Of a stretch of 64,000 nucleotides of DNA, positions 28,626 through 38,154 are shown piece by piece. The first letter of the stretch is position 1, and every line of letters begins with the position of its first letter. Below the pieces are notes generated by a model. The model had not been told where the DNA came from and ran no database searches. It was given only the letters and a program-made list of their open reading frames with translations. Made by a program: the position numbers and the translations under genes. This DNA is from Polynucleobacter sp. AP-Capit-er-40B-B4. GTDB lineage: Bacteria > Pseudomonadota > Gammaproteobacteria > Burkholderiales > Burkholderiaceae. The stretch is from NCBI RefSeq assembly GCF_018882245.1, contig NZ_JACVOV010000002.1:558001-622000 (forward strand), written 5' to 3'.

Positions 28626-28655
28626 ATTCTATCCGAAAAGCTGCTAATTGAGCAA
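28626..28655 (-). promoter_or_regulatory. metK: Probable sigma-70 promoter of metK
   Basis: The minus strand has TTGCTC (28650-28655), an 18-bp spacer and TAGAAT (28626-28631). The transcript would begin about 28619, exactly at the first base pair of the SAM-II element. Confidence 0.6.
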
Positions 28656-28704
28656 GGCAAGCTGAAATCCACACACGCAGAGCGGCATTGAATATCATTA
28701 GGGG

Positions 28705-29565
28705 GTGCGAAAACTCCTACTTAAGCTCTGCCTCAATACGATTGCCGTGCTTCCTCTTGTCCTGGTTCAGGTAATTGGGGCTTTTTTAGGCATGCTGGCT
28801 TATGTTGGATCCAAGCAATACCGGTCACTCTTTCGCCCTCAATACGAAACTGTAGTCCAAGCTCACAAATTGCCTTTAAAGCTCTGGGAGGCAATCAGAG
28901 CCTCTGGCATGCTGTTTTCAGACAGCCTGTGGATTTGGCGCAATCCACAAAAAGCATTGAAATTAGTTGAAGTGCAAAACTGGGATGTCGTAGAGGCGGC
29001 GATTGGCGAAGGACACGGCCTGGTCATGCTTACACCCCATCTAGGTGGCTTTGAAATTATTCCTCGCGTCTTGGCACAACATTTCCCTGCAACCATTCTG
29101 TATCGACCATCACGCCAAGAATGGCTCAATGAAGTGGTAGAAAAAGGTCGCGCCTATCCCAATATGCATTTTGTGCCGACCAACCTCAATGGCGTGCGCC
29201 AAATGACTCGAGCCCTCACGCGCGGGGAGGCTATCGGCATTCTTCCGGATCAAGTGCCTAGCGGCGGGGAAGGTGTATGGGTGCCATTTTTTGGACGCCC
29301 TGCTTATACAACGCCATTACCGGCTCGCCTTGCTAATCGCAACAACACACCAGTAGTGATGTTTACTGCAAAGCGTAAAGGTCTCGGTCAAGGCTGGTTA
29401 ATGCAGGCAACTCGTCTAACACCCTTATCCGAAGATGCTCACTCTGCCGCCGCAGACCTTAATGTCGCAATTGAAAATGCAGTACTAGTCGCGCCAGAAC
29501 AATTCATATGGTCGTACAACCGATATAAGCATCCCGCTGGTGCAGAATTGCCTCCAAGCAATTGA
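28705..29565 (+). CDS. LpxL/HtrB-family lysophospholipid acyltransferase
   Basis: A GTG start at 28705 is the first possible codon after an in-frame TAG (28699). The AGGGGG immediately before it is closer than ideal. The 286-residue protein has an N-terminal membrane helix (LNTIAVLPLVLVQVIGAFLGMLAYVG) and the catalytic HX4E motif in LTPHLGGFEII, followed by LYRPSR and GILPDQVPSGGEGVWVPFFGRPAYTT. These are typical of the enzymes adding secondary acyl chains to Kdo-lipid A or to other lysolipids. It is followed 23 nt later by a second, divergent family member. Confidence 0.9.
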   Translation: MRKLLLKLCLNTIAVLPLVLVQVIGAFLGMLAYVGSKQYRSLFRPQYETVVQAHKLPLKLWEAIRASGMLFSDSLWIWRNPQKALKLVEVQNWDVVEAAIGEGHGLVMLTPHLGGFEIIPRVLAQHFPATILYRPSRQEWLNEVVEKGRAYPNMHFVPTNLNGVRQMTRALTRGEAIGILPDQVPSGGEGVWVPFFGRPAYTTPLPARLANRNNTPVVMFTAKRKGLGQGWLMQATRLTPLSEDAHSAAADLNVAIENAVLVAPEQFIWSYNRYKHPAGAELPPSN

Positions 29566-29588
29566 ATTAATTCGTTATTATTTCTGGA

Positions 29589-30488
29589 ATGACCTGGTTA
29601 CAAAACCTTTTCAATTTCTTGGCGCTCAGTCTTCTGCGCCTCTTTGCTTTTTTGCCCTATACGATTACCGTTCATGTGGGCTATAGCCTAGGTTGGCTTG
29701 CAGCCCATATTCCGAATGAGCGCAGCAAGGTAGTCAAAACCAATTTACGTTTGTGCTTTCCGAATCTGAGCGAAGAAGAAATAGACAAGCTTGCAATTGA
29801 GCACTGGAAATTATTTGGTCGCAGTGTTTTAGAAAGAAGTCGCATTTGGCTTGGTAGCGGCAAACAAATTACCGATATCGTAAGCATTGAATCTGCCATC
29901 ACCTTGGGTGATCGGAAGCCGCGCCTTCTTATTAACCCTCACTTTGTTGGTCTTGAAGGTGGCTTTATGGCGCTCTCAGTATTGGCAAATCAGCACGATT
30001 GGCCACGTGGCGCAGGCCTCTACCAAAACATGAAGAATCCTTTCTTCAATCAAAAAATGATTGAATGGAGAAATCGTTTTGGTGGCAAGTCTATTGAAAG
30101 ACAAAGTCGCTTACGTGACCTCATCCGCGAAATACAAACGGGCAACTTTATTTTTATTGCCCCGGATATTGATTTGGGGCCGCGCGATTCGGTTTTTGTT
30201 CCATTCTTTGGCATCCAAACCAATACCATCACCTCCGTATCCCGCCTAGCAAGACTCAGTGGAGCTGAGGTCTGCCTCATGACAACTACGTTAAATGAAG
30301 ATCGCAAAGGCTACACCTGCCACATCAGCGCACCCTTGCCTAACTTTCCAAGCGATGATGTTGAGAAAGATACTGCGCGCCTCAATCAATATATTGAAGA
30401 GCTTGTTCGCGAAAGACCAGCGGAGTACTATTGGGTACATAAACGCTTTAAACATCGGCCACCTGGCGAGCCGAGTCTTTACGATTAA
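29589..30488 (+). CDS. LpxL/HtrB-family lipid A acyltransferase
   Basis: The 299-residue protein has an N-terminal membrane segment, [19 protein letters not shown], the catalytic HX4E in [57 protein letters not shown] and [17 protein letters not shown]. It should transfer a fatty acyl chain from acyl-ACP to the lipid A precursor at the inner face of the inner membrane. It forms a tandem with the family member at 28705. It is also a clear paralogue of the equally long protein at 52812, over its whole length. It is followed by dapF (11-nt gap). Confidence 0.92.
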   Translation: MTWLQNLFNFLALSLLRLFAFLPYTITVHVGYSLGWLAAHIPNERSKVVKTNLRLCFPNLSEEEIDKLAIEHWKLFGRSVLERSRIWLGSGKQITDIVSIESAITLGDRKPRLLINPHFVGLEGGFMALSVLANQHDWPRGAGLYQNMKNPFFNQKMIEWRNRFGGKSIERQSRLRDLIREIQTGNFIFIAPDIDLGPRDSVFVPFFGIQTNTITSVSRLARLSGAEVCLMTTTLNEDRKGYTCHISAPLPNFPSDDVEKDTARLNQYIEELVRERPAEYYWVHKRFKHRPPGEPSLYD

Positions 30489-30499
30489 ACGGAAATATT

Positions 30500-31402
30500 T
30501 TGAGCAACAACACAAACAACCCGGCACGTAAGTTGCGCTTCACCAAAATGCATGGTGCTGGCAATGATTTCATTGTGCTCAATGGCATAGATCAAGATCT
30601 CAGCGGAATTACCCGCGAACAGTGGCAAGCATTGGCGCATCGCCAATTTGGTATTGGCGCTGATCAAATTCTATTGGTTGAAAAAGCGACACGCCCAGAT
30701 GCTGATTTTCGGTATCGTATTTTTAATGCTGACGGTGGCGAAGTAGAGCAATGTGGCAATGGCTCACGATGCTTTGTACGTTTTGTATTAGATCAAGGTA
30801 TTTCCAATAAGAATCCCTTGCGTGTAGAAGTGGCACACACTGTTCTCACCCTCAAATCCCATCCTGATGGGCAAGTAGAAGTTGATATGGGCGCGCCTAT
30901 TTTTGAACATAGCAATATTCCATTTAATGCCAATGGTTTAGCAAGCATTCAAGAGTTTCAAGAAACGCTATATGCACTTCCTTTGAACTACCCTGCCACG
31001 CACGATAGCTTGGTTGGTGTTTTATCTATGGGCAATCCACATGCTGTACAAGTGGTTGGTGATATTGATAGCGCACCCGTACTTGAAGAAGGGCCAGAGA
31101 TTGAAGGGTTTGCAGCTTTCCCGAAAAAAGTAAACGTAGGCTACCTACAAGTGATCAATCGTAATGAAATTAAATTGCGCGTGTTTGAGCGTGGTGCAGG
31201 TGAAACCTTGGCCTGTGGCACCGGCGCATGTGCAGCAGTTGTTTCTGGCATTCGCAGAGGCTTATTAGACTCGCCGGTAAAGGTACATACACGGGGCGGC
31301 GACCTACAAATTGCTTGGGCTGGAACTATTGATGGCGTTACTCAATCAGTCATCATGACCGGTCCGGCAGTCACAGTATTTGAAGGTGAAACAGAAATCT
31401 AA
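30500..31402 (+). CDS. dapF: Diaminopimelate epimerase (TTG start)
   Basis: The ORF begins at TTG 30500 (GGA upstream at 30491) and reads [27 protein letters not shown]; the only nearby ATG is inside the conserved KMHGAGNDF motif, so the TTG is needed. Both catalytic cysteines are visible, in QCGNGSRCF and [12 protein letters not shown]. It interconverts LL- and meso-DAP for lysine and peptidoglycan. Its stop codon lies inside a symmetric hairpin shared with the convergent pyrE gene. Confidence 0.95.
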   Translation: MSNNTNNPARKLRFTKMHGAGNDFIVLNGIDQDLSGITREQWQALAHRQFGIGADQILLVEKATRPDADFRYRIFNADGGEVEQCGNGSRCFVRFVLDQGISNKNPLRVEVAHTVLTLKSHPDGQVEVDMGAPIFEHSNIPFNANGLASIQEFQETLYALPLNYPATHDSLVGVLSMGNPHAVQVVGDIDSAPVLEEGPEIEGFAAFPKKVNVGYLQVINRNEIKLRVFERGAGETLACGTGACAAVVSGIRRGLLDSPVKVHTRGGDLQIAWAGTIDGVTQSVIMTGPAVTVFEGETEI

Positions 31403-31420
31403 GAGCGAGCGCTCTTAGAT
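31397..31420. terminator. Symmetric hairpin holding the stop codons of dapF and pyrE
   Basis: Arms 31397-31407 and 31410-31420 are perfect 11-bp inverted repeats with two central bases. The dapF TAA (31400-31402) and the pyrE TAA (31415-31417, minus) occupy equivalent places in the two arms. On the minus strand the stem is followed by a T-rich ATTTCTGTTTC; the plus side has no T run. It probably works as a terminator, better for pyrE. Confidence 0.6.
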
Positions 31421-32083
31421 GCCGTACTTCTCGCGATACGCTTTTACTGCAGGCAAATAATTGGTTAGTTGGGTATCGCTTGATGCAGTCAAGAATGACA
31501 TCAAGCCAGTTAGGTTCGCAATCGCAATCACCGGCAAACCAAATTCTTGCTCCACTGCTTGCACAGCAGATTTATCGCCAATATCAACAGCGTTACCTGA
31601 ACGCTCCATACGATCCAAAGCAATCAATACTGCAGCAGGCTCTGCGCCCGCTTTGCGAATCAGATCCACCGACTCTCTCACAGAGGTCCCGGCAGAAATC
31701 ACGTCATCAATAATCACCACGCGCCCCTTAACAGGAGCACCCACCAAAACTCCGCCTTCGCCATGATCTTTTGCTTCTTTGCGGTTATAGGCATAGGGAA
31801 CATTAATACCATCGTCTGCCAAAGCAATTGCTGTAGCAGCCGCTAGCGTGATTCCCTTATAGGCTGGCCCATATAGCATGTCGAATTGAAGGCTCGACTC
31901 TTGCAAAGCTTTGGAGTAGTAACGGCCTAGCGCACTCAAACGAGCGCCATCATTAAATTCACCGGCATTAAAGAAATAAGGCGAGAGTCTGCCAGCTTTG
32001 GTTTTAAACTCCCCGAAGGACAAAACCTTTGCCTCTAAGGCAAAACGTATAAAGTTATCTTGATTTGAATTATTTGAGCTCAT
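31415..32083 (-). CDS. pyrE: Orotate phosphoribosyltransferase
   Basis: The 222-residue enzyme has [25 protein letters not shown], the flexible catalytic loop [14 protein letters not shown] and the PRPP-binding motif [17 protein letters not shown]. It makes OMP from orotate and PRPP. The ATG at 32083 is only 8 bp from the ATG of the divergent xth gene, so there is almost no room for separate leaders. Confidence 0.97.
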   Translation of the reverse strand: MSSNNSNQDNFIRFALEAKVLSFGEFKTKAGRLSPYFFNAGEFNDGARLSALGRYYSKALQESSLQFDMLYGPAYKGITLAAATAIALADDGINVPYAYNRKEAKDHGEGGVLVGAPVKGRVVIIDDVISAGTSVRESVDLIRKAGAEPAAVLIALDRMERSGNAVDIGDKSAVQAVEQEFGLPVIAIANLTGLMSFLTASSDTQLTNYLPAVKAYREKYGI

Positions 32084-32091
32084 AGGCCTAC

Positions 32092-32874
32092 ATGTTACGC
32101 ATCATTTCCGCGAACCTCAACGGTATCCGTTCTGCAGTCAAAAAAGGCTTTCTGCCATGGGCCGTAAAGCAAAAGGCTGACTTTATTTGCATGCAAGAAC
32201 TCAAAGCCCAGCGCGATGATTTGGAAGATGCCATTCTGAATCCCGATGGAATGCATGCCTACTTCCACCATGCTGAGAAAAAAGGCTATAGCGGTTGCGG
32301 CATCTACACACCCCACAAGCCTGATGAGGTCTTGTACGGGTATGGCAATGAAGAGTTCGATGCTGAGGGCCGTTATGTAGAGGCGCGCTTTAAAGGGCTT
32401 TCTGTTATTTCGGTTTATATGCCCTCAGGCTCCAGCTCTCCCGAGCGTCAGGAGGCCAAATACCGCTATCTCGACAGCTTTTTACCGCATCTCATCGATC
32501 TCAAAAAGTCTGGGCGTGAAATCGTTCTTTGTGGCGACGTGAATATCGCCCATCAAGAAATCGACCTAAAGAACTGGAAGGGTAATCTCAAAAACTCAGG
32601 ATTCCTGCCGGAGGAGCGCGCATGGCTCACCAATCTATTCAATAAAGTGGGTTACGTCGATGTCTATCGTCAGCTTGAGCCTGAGGCAACTGAGACTTGT
32701 TACACCTGGTGGAGCAATCGCGGACAGGCCTATGCAAAAAATGTAGGTTGGCGCATTGACTATCACATCAGCACACCGGGGATCGCGCAAACAGCCAAGA
32801 AAACAGCTGTGTACAAAGATGAAAAATTTTCAGACCACGCACCACTTACTGTGGATTACGACTGGAAGATTTAA
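32092..32874 (+). CDS. xth: Exodeoxyribonuclease III
   Basis: The 260-residue AP endonuclease of the ExoIII/EEP fold has [23 protein letters not shown] (metal-binding Glu), [24 protein letters not shown], the RIDYHISTP segment and the C-terminal [13 protein letters not shown] with the catalytic Asp-His. It cuts DNA at abasic sites and digests 3' ends. It is divergent from pyrE (8 bp between start codons) and convergent with the AmpG-like gene; a strong terminator follows at 32903. Confidence 0.95.
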   Translation: MLRIISANLNGIRSAVKKGFLPWAVKQKADFICMQELKAQRDDLEDAILNPDGMHAYFHHAEKKGYSGCGIYTPHKPDEVLYGYGNEEFDAEGRYVEARFKGLSVISVYMPSGSSSPERQEAKYRYLDSFLPHLIDLKKSGREIVLCGDVNIAHQEIDLKNWKGNLKNSGFLPEERAWLTNLFNKVGYVDVYRQLEPEATETCYTWWSNRGQAYAKNVGWRIDYHISTPGIAQTAKKTAVYKDEKFSDHAPLTVDYDWKI

Positions 32875-32902
32875 GCGGTAATAAATTGCAGCACAAAACG
32901 AC

Positions 32903-32928
32903 AGGGGAGACTACTCCCCTTCTTTTTT
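32903..32928 (+). terminator. Intrinsic terminator after xth, inside the end of the AmpG-like gene
   Basis: A perfect GC-rich 7-bp stem (32903-32909 with 32914-32920), a 4-nt ACTA loop and then TCTTTTTT (32921-32928) form a textbook intrinsic terminator on the plus strand. The loop contains the reverse complement of the stop codon of the convergent permease gene, so the stem and T run encode its last residues. Confidence 0.85.
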
Positions 32929-34230
32929 GATCTGCACGATCTTGAAATGAATGGTTGCCCAGATTAAAAGCAACACTGGGGCGCCAATGATGGCAGTACC
33001 GTAGAAGAATGCTTGGTACCCAAAGTTATCAACAAATACCCCTGAGAAGCCTGCCAACCATTTGGGTAGCAGCAGCATCATCGAGCTAAACAAAGCGTAT
33101 TGAGTGGCTGAGTAGCGGATGTTCGTCAGCGAAGATAAGAAAGCTATAAAGGCTGCACTCGCAATGCCTGAACTAAGGTTGTCTGCAGAAATTACCCATA
33201 TCAAGCCATGTAAGTCATGGCCTTGTGTTGCCAACCAGGCAAACAATAAGTTGCTGACTGCAGAGAGAACAGCGCCTACAAATAAAATGCGGAGCACACC
33301 AAATCGTAATGTAAGGACGCCACCAACAAATGCGCCCACTAAAGTCATTACAACTCCAAATACCTTGCTGACTGCCGCCACCTCATCTTTGGTGTAGCCC
33401 ATATCCACATAGAATGGATTGGCCATAATGCCCATCACTACATCACTAATGCGATAAACGGCAATCAAAGAAAAAATCAATATTGCATGCCAACGATAGC
33501 GAGTGATAAATTCTGCAAAAGGCTCTACAAGCGTTTGATATAGCCATGCTTTGGCGGTACGCACTTTTGCCAACTCATACTTGACTGGCTCTTTGCTTAG
33601 CAAGGTCGTAATCACGCCAACACCAATAGAGGCGGCCATACAGAGATAGGCAAATTGCCATGCACTCGCATCGTATCCACTACCCGTTTCAGCGCGAGCC
33701 GCAAGCCAAAGAACGCCTGCACCAGCCCAAATTAAGGCGAGTCTATATCCAGTTTGATAGGTAGCGGCCAAAGCTGCTTGATGATCGCTATTGGCCGACT
33801 CAATCCGAAATGCATCTAAAGCAATGTCTTGAGTAGCAGAACCAAAGGCCACCAACAAGGCGCACCAGACAATCGAATTGAGTGCGAGCTTCGGGTCTAA
33901 AGTCGACATGCCAACCAAACCCAAAATGATGAGTGCTTGTGCAAAAAGCAACCAACTTCGGCGGCGTCCGAACAATTTCGTTAGCAAGGGAATTTGTAAA
34001 CGATCTACGAGAGGCGCCCACACCCACTTAAAGGCATAGATCAACCCAACCCAAGTTAAGTAGCCAATAGTGCTGCGATCAATTCCAGCTTCACGTAACC
34101 AAAAACTCAAGGTTCCCAAAATCAGCAACAAAGGAAGGCCTGCAGAGAAACCTAGGAATAGCATGCGCAAACATGGCCATTCGAGATAAACCCGAAAATC
34201 TTTTATCCAAGATTGGACTGCAGTTAACAC
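32911..34230 (-). CDS. AmpG-like MFS transporter (muropeptide permease family)
   Basis: This is a 439-residue MFS protein with about 12 membrane helices. It begins with a soluble stretch, then LRMLFLGFSAGLPLLLILGTLSFWLREAGIDRSTIGYLTWVGLIYAFKWVWAPLVD. FSAGLP and WAPLVDR are typical of AmpG/PAT transporters, as is SATQDIALDAFRIE. AmpG carries anhydromuropeptides into the cytoplasm for cell-wall recycling, which would fit the Slt-type transglycosylase at 22.1 kb. It starts 15 nt after metW and ends the minus-strand run; its 3' end overlaps the xth terminator. Substrate is inferred from family. Confidence 0.85.
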   Translation of the reverse strand: MLTAVQSWIKDFRVYLEWPCLRMLFLGFSAGLPLLLILGTLSFWLREAGIDRSTIGYLTWVGLIYAFKWVWAPLVDRLQIPLLTKLFGRRRSWLLFAQALIILGLVGMSTLDPKLALNSIVWCALLVAFGSATQDIALDAFRIESANSDHQAALAATYQTGYRLALIWAGAGVLWLAARAETGSGYDASAWQFAYLCMAASIGVGVITTLLSKEPVKYELAKVRTAKAWLYQTLVEPFAEFITRYRWHAILIFSLIAVYRISDVVMGIMANPFYVDMGYTKDEVAAVSKVFGVVMTLVGAFVGGVLTLRFGVLRILFVGAVLSAVSNLLFAWLATQGHDLHGLIWVISADNLSSGIASAAFIAFLSSLTNIRYSATQYALFSSMMLLLPKWLAGFSGVFVDNFGYQAFFYGTAIIGAPVLLLIWATIHFKIVQIKKEGE

Positions 34231-34245
34231 CTTTGTATTTTTATC

Positions 34246-34839
34246 CTAGGCGCGACGAATACGGAACAAGGCAAGACTGCCAAAAAGGTTTGGCATCAAG
34301 GTCACCTGGCGACCCTCATGCAAGATGCATTGATCAAGTATCTTTAAGCCAAGACTAGAGGCTAGTTTTTCAAAGTCAGCAACCGTGAGCACGCGCACGT
34401 TTGGCGTGTTGTACCACTGGTAGGGCAAGCTCTTAGAGACTGGCATGCGACCTAAGCCTACAGCTAGGCGATGTGACCAATGGCCAAAGTTTGGAAATGA
34501 AATGACCGATTCTTTTCCCACTCGCACAACTTCACGCAAAATCTTTTCAGTTTGATGAATGGTTTGCAAAGTTTGTGAGAGAACAACCGTGTCAAAACTA
34601 TCATCTTCAAAAAGCGCTAAGCCACCCTCCAAATCCTGTTGGATGACATTCAACCCTTTTTGCACGCAAGACAGTACGCGTGAATCATCGATCTCAACGC
34701 CATAAGAATGCACGGGCTTTTGTTTCTGCAAGAACTCTAAGAAACTACCGTCACCACAACCCAAATCTAACACTTGAGTATTTGGTGCAATCCAATTGGC
34801 AATAGCAGCAAAGTCGGCGCGTTTATTCAGATTGCTCAT
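34246..34839 (-). CDS. metW: Methionine biosynthesis protein MetW
   Basis: The 197-residue class I methyltransferase-fold protein has [37 protein letters not shown] and [36 protein letters not shown], which are MetW hallmarks. It partners MetX; in betaproteobacteria the pair is needed for homoserine acylation. Its ATG overlaps the metX stop by 4 nt. Confidence 0.95.
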   Translation of the reverse strand: MSNLNKRADFAAIANWIAPNTQVLDLGCGDGSFLEFLQKQKPVHSYGVEIDDSRVLSCVQKGLNVIQQDLEGGLALFEDDSFDTVVLSQTLQTIHQTEKILREVVRVGKESVISFPNFGHWSHRLAVGLGRMPVSKSLPYQWYNTPNVRVLTVADFEKLASSLGLKILDQCILHEGRQVTLMPNLFGSLALFRIRRA

Positions 34840-35975
34840 ACTTGAGTCTCACGCATTTGCTTAAAGTAGGCGCGCACTAGATTGTGATAACGAGCGTCAT
34901 CCAATAAGAAGGCATCATGCCCATGAGGCGCATCAATCTCTGCATAAGTCACTTCGCTCTTATTGCTCAACAAAGACTCCACAATCTCGCGACTACGATT
35001 GGGCGGGAAGCGCCAATCAGTAGAAAAACTCACAACCAAGAACTTGGCTTGCACTTCCGCCAGGGCGCGGTTCAGGCTGCCATCGTAACGGCGCGCAGGA
35101 TCAAAATAATCAAGCGCACGGGTAATCAGTAAGTAAGTATTGGCATCAAAGTAGGTTGAAAACTTATCGCCTTGATGACGTAAGTAGCTCTCGACTTCAA
35201 ATTCAACATCAAAACTAAAACGGTAGTCATTAGACTCGCCATTAGGGCGCTGCAATTCGCGCCCAAATTTTTCTGCCATGTCGTCATCAGACAAATAGGT
35301 GATGTGCCCAACCATGCGAGCTAAACGTAAACCACGTTTAGGTACTACGCCATGCTCGTAATAGTTGCCGCCATGAAAATCGGGGTCAGACAAAATGGCA
35401 TTACGTGCCACCTCATTGAATGCAATATTTTGAGCGCTCAGTTTTGGTGTAGATGCAACTACGACACAATGATCTATTCGCTTGGGAAACTGAATGGCCC
35501 AAGCCATTGCCTGCATGCCGCCCAAACTGCCGCCCATCACAGCAGCGAACTTACGAATACCCAACTTGTCAGCTAAACGCGCCTGAGTGTTTACCCAATC
35601 TTCAACAGTAACTACTGGAAACTCAGCGCCATAAGGCTTACCAGTTGCAGGATTAATGCTCATGGGCCCAGTTGAACCAAAGCATGAACCTAAATTATTT
35701 ACACCGATGACGAAGAAGTGATTGGTATCAACAGGCTTGCCTGGACCAATCATGTTATCCCACCAACCGATATCTGTTGGATCTTCTGGGCTTGGTCCAG
35801 CTACATGATGTGATGCGTTGAGTGCATGACAAACCAATACGGCATTAGTTTTGTCTGCGTTGAGCTTGCCGTAGGTTTCAATGACTAAATCGTAGCCAGA
35901 CAACACAGCGCCACTCTGCAAAGGCAAGGGCTCGGCAAAATGAATAGTATTTCTAGAGAGGTTTAGCTCGCTCAT
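34836..35975 (-). CDS. metX: Homoserine O-acyltransferase MetX (succinyl or acetyl)
   Basis: The 379-residue alpha/beta hydrolase has [15 protein letters not shown], the nucleophile elbow [13 protein letters not shown], the [19 protein letters not shown] segment, [19 protein letters not shown] and the catalytic His in [12 protein letters not shown]. It acylates homoserine for methionine synthesis. The betaproteobacterial enzymes that pair with MetW are often succinyltransferases despite MetX folding; the acyl donor cannot be fixed here. It overlaps slmA and metW by 4 nt each. Confidence 0.93.
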   Translation of the reverse strand: MSELNLSRNTIHFAEPLPLQSGAVLSGYDLVIETYGKLNADKTNAVLVCHALNASHHVAGPSPEDPTDIGWWDNMIGPGKPVDTNHFFVIGVNNLGSCFGSTGPMSINPATGKPYGAEFPVVTVEDWVNTQARLADKLGIRKFAAVMGGSLGGMQAMAWAIQFPKRIDHCVVVASTPKLSAQNIAFNEVARNAILSDPDFHGGNYYEHGVVPKRGLRLARMVGHITYLSDDDMAEKFGRELQRPNGESNDYRFSFDVEFEVESYLRHQGDKFSTYFDANTYLLITRALDYFDPARRYDGSLNRALAEVQAKFLVVSFSTDWRFPPNRSREIVESLLSNKSEVTYAEIDAPHGHDAFLLDDARYHNLVRAYFKQMRETQV

Positions 35976-36622
35976 TCTGACAGGAGAAGACGCAAACTAA
36001 CATCAGATGCTTCTGTAGGCAACTTCTTAAACCCGCTGCGGGCAAAGCGATGCCAACGACCCAAAACAAAACTCATCAACATGGCGGCGCGAATGCTGAC
36101 CTCTTCTTGACCTAATTGTGACCAGTTGCCGCCCTGAGTTTGCGCAATGCGCAATGCCTGCTTGAGAGATGCCTCAACACGATCTAACACTTGAGTAATG
36201 CGCTCTTGTAAACGATCATCCTCTTGCAATAGCGCATCACCCAATAAAACACGAGTCATGCCAGGATTCTTTTCTGCAAAGAACAAAAGCATTTGCAAAA
36301 TACCGCGCGCTTGAGCAAGGCCAGACTCTTCTTTTTGGTTGATCTGATTAATCAAACCAAAGACCGTTTGTTCAATAAACGAAATGAGGCCCTCAAACAT
36401 CTGCGCTTTACTTGCGAAGTGACGATATAAGGCAGCTTCTGAAACTTGGATTTTGGCCGCTAAGGCAGCAGTAGTAACGCGCTCACCCTTCGGGTTTTGC
36501 AACATCTCCGCGAGAACCTGCAAGATCTGCAGACGGCGCTCACCCGGCTTGGGGCGCTTGCGCGTCTTACCAGCGTCAGCGCTGCTGTCGTTAATATCTG
36601 CCGGTTCTAAAGATTCGCGCAT
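35972..36622 (-). CDS. slmA: Nucleoid occlusion factor SlmA (TetR family)
   Basis: The 216-residue protein has a basic leader, then a TetR helix-turn-helix: [56 protein letters not shown], characteristic of SlmA. The C-terminal part is helical. SlmA binds specific chromosomal sites and blocks FtsZ ring formation over the nucleoid. It is in a run between argB (18-nt gap) and metX (4-nt overlap). Confidence 0.92.
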   Translation of the reverse strand: MRESLEPADINDSSADAGKTRKRPKPGERRLQILQVLAEMLQNPKGERVTTAALAAKIQVSEAALYRHFASKAQMFEGLISFIEQTVFGLINQINQKEESGLAQARGILQMLLFFAEKNPGMTRVLLGDALLQEDDRLQERITQVLDRVEASLKQALRIAQTQGGNWSQLGQEEVSIRAAMLMSFVLGRWHRFARSGFKKLPTEASDVSLRLLLSE

Positions 36623-36640
36623 GCTTATTTACTCACCCAC

Positions 36641-37543
36641 TTATCTAGAACGGATCATCGTACCGAACGCTTGCTCGGTCAGAATTTCTAACAATAATGA
36701 ATGCTCAATACGACCATCAATAATGTGTACTGAATTAACACCACTCTTTGCCGCATCCAATGCAGAAGAAATCTTTGGCAACATGCCGCCAGAAATTGTG
36801 CCGTCAGCAAACAGGCCATCAATTTCACGGGCAGTAAGGTCGGTCAACAAAGTGCCATTCTTATCCATCACCCCCGGAATATTGGTCATCATGACTAACT
36901 TTTCTGCATGCAAAATTTCAGCCATCTTGCCAGCAACTAAATCTGCATTAATGTTGTAGGCCTGACCTTCTTCGCTAAATCCAATTGGAGAAATCACCGG
37001 GATGAAAGCATCATCTTGCAAGGCTTTTACAACTGCAGGATTAATGGCCTCAATTTCTCCAACAAATCCCAAATCAATTGTTCCGCCAGCGTTCTTTTCA
37101 TCAGCAACCAACATTTTCTTGGCGCGGATGAGTCCGCCGTCTTTACCAGTCAAGCCTACAGCCTGGCCACCAAAGTGGTTAATCAACATCACGATGTCTT
37201 GCTGCACTTCGCCACCCAAAACCCACTCCACCACTTCCATGGTTTCTTCGTCGGTCACGCGCATGCCTTGAATAAAGGTGCCGGTCTTGCCGATCTTCTT
37301 AAGAGCTTCATCAATTTGTGGTCCGCCGCCATGAACCACTACAGGATTCATGCCAACGAGTTTGAGCAAAATAACATCGCGCGCAAAACTCTCTTTGAGG
37401 CGCTCTTCAACCATGGCGTTTCCACCGTACTTAATCACGATCGTTTTGCCGTGATACGAACGGATGTAAGGCAAAGCCTCAGCCAGAATCTCTGCCTTTA
37501 ATAAAGGAGAAATATCACTAATAGTTGGTAAATGCTTAGTCAT
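36641..37543 (-). CDS. argB: Acetylglutamate kinase
   Basis: The 300-residue amino-acid kinase has [78 protein letters not shown] and [28 protein letters not shown]. It phosphorylates N-acetylglutamate in arginine synthesis. It follows dksA by 13 nt and is probably co-transcribed with it. Confidence 0.97.
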   Translation of the reverse strand: MTKHLPTISDISPLLKAEILAEALPYIRSYHGKTIVIKYGGNAMVEERLKESFARDVILLKLVGMNPVVVHGGGPQIDEALKKIGKTGTFIQGMRVTDEETMEVVEWVLGGEVQQDIVMLINHFGGQAVGLTGKDGGLIRAKKMLVADEKNAGGTIDLGFVGEIEAINPAVVKALQDDAFIPVISPIGFSEEGQAYNINADLVAGKMAEILHAEKLVMMTNIPGVMDKNGTLLTDLTAREIDGLFADGTISGGMLPKISSALDAAKSGVNSVHIIDGRIEHSLLLEILTEQAFGTMIRSR

Positions 37544-37556
37544 TGCTACTTAAAAT

Positions 37557-38045
37557 TTATTCGCCAAATAATTTTTGACGGAGTTCACGACGCTCTTGAG
37601 CTTCAAGAGATAAATTGGCTGTAGGCCTTGCAATTAAACGGTTCAAGCCGATTGGCTCACCAGTTTCTTCGCACCAACCGTAGTCACCAGATTCAATACG
37701 CGCTAATGCTTGCTCTACTTTTTTGAGCAACTTACGCTCGCGATCACGTGTACGTAACTCCAAAGCATGCTCTTCTTCAATCGTGGCACGATCAGCTGGA
37801 TCCGGAACCAAAATATTTTCACGTAGGTGTTCTGTTGTCTCAGAGGCATTCTTCAGAATGTCATCCTTGAGAGTGAGTAATTTTTGACGGAAAAAATCTA
37901 ACTGGGCAGCACTCATGTAGTCCTTCTCGGACATCTTGAGCAATTCAGCTTCCGTTAAGGGCGCGCCTTTTGGAGCTTTTGTGCTCGCAGCTTTACTGCT
38001 TGCTTTTGCAGCAGTTGCTGGTTTTGTTGCTGTTTTTACCGTCAT
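37557..38045 (-). CDS. dksA: RNA polymerase-binding transcription factor DksA (one-cysteine form)
   Basis: The 162-residue protein has a Lys/Ala/Thr-rich leader (residues 1-30), then a DksA coiled-coil with the tip residues in DPADRATIEEE (Asp82, Asp85, Ala87). The C-terminal globular part reads YGWCEETGEPIGLNRLIARPTANLSLEAQERRE. In E. coli four cysteines bind zinc here; this protein keeps only Cys125, and the other three places are Thr, Ser and Ala. It should therefore work without zinc, as DksA2-type proteins do. It modulates RNA polymerase with ppGpp. AAGGA lies before the ATG. A 19-bp palindrome lies about 62-80 bp upstream, and a COG0523 metal-GTPase gene precedes it on the strand. Confidence 0.95.
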   Translation of the reverse strand: MTVKTATKPATAAKASSKAASTKAPKGAPLTEAELLKMSEKDYMSAAQLDFFRQKLLTLKDDILKNASETTEHLRENILVPDPADRATIEEEHALELRTRDRERKLLKKVEQALARIESGDYGWCEETGEPIGLNRLIARPTANLSLEAQERRELRQKLFGE

Positions 38046-38106
38046 CTCATTCTTCCTTGGTTTGAAGCATTATTGCCCCATTCTGCCAAATTTTTATAAC
38101 CTTTAA

Positions 38107-38125
38107 TCAATATTCATAATATTGA
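38107..38125. promoter_or_regulatory. Candidate operator palindrome upstream of dksA
   Basis: TCAATATT and AATATTGA form perfect 8-bp arms around CAT. The site lies in the 109-bp gap between the COG0523 gene stop and the dksA ATG, where a -35 region could be. The arm length and AT-rich centre fit a dimeric regulator such as a Fur/Zur-type protein, but the regulator is not identified. Confidence 0.45.
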
Positions 38126-38154
38126 CCGTGGCGGCGGATTGTACCCGAATCTTC

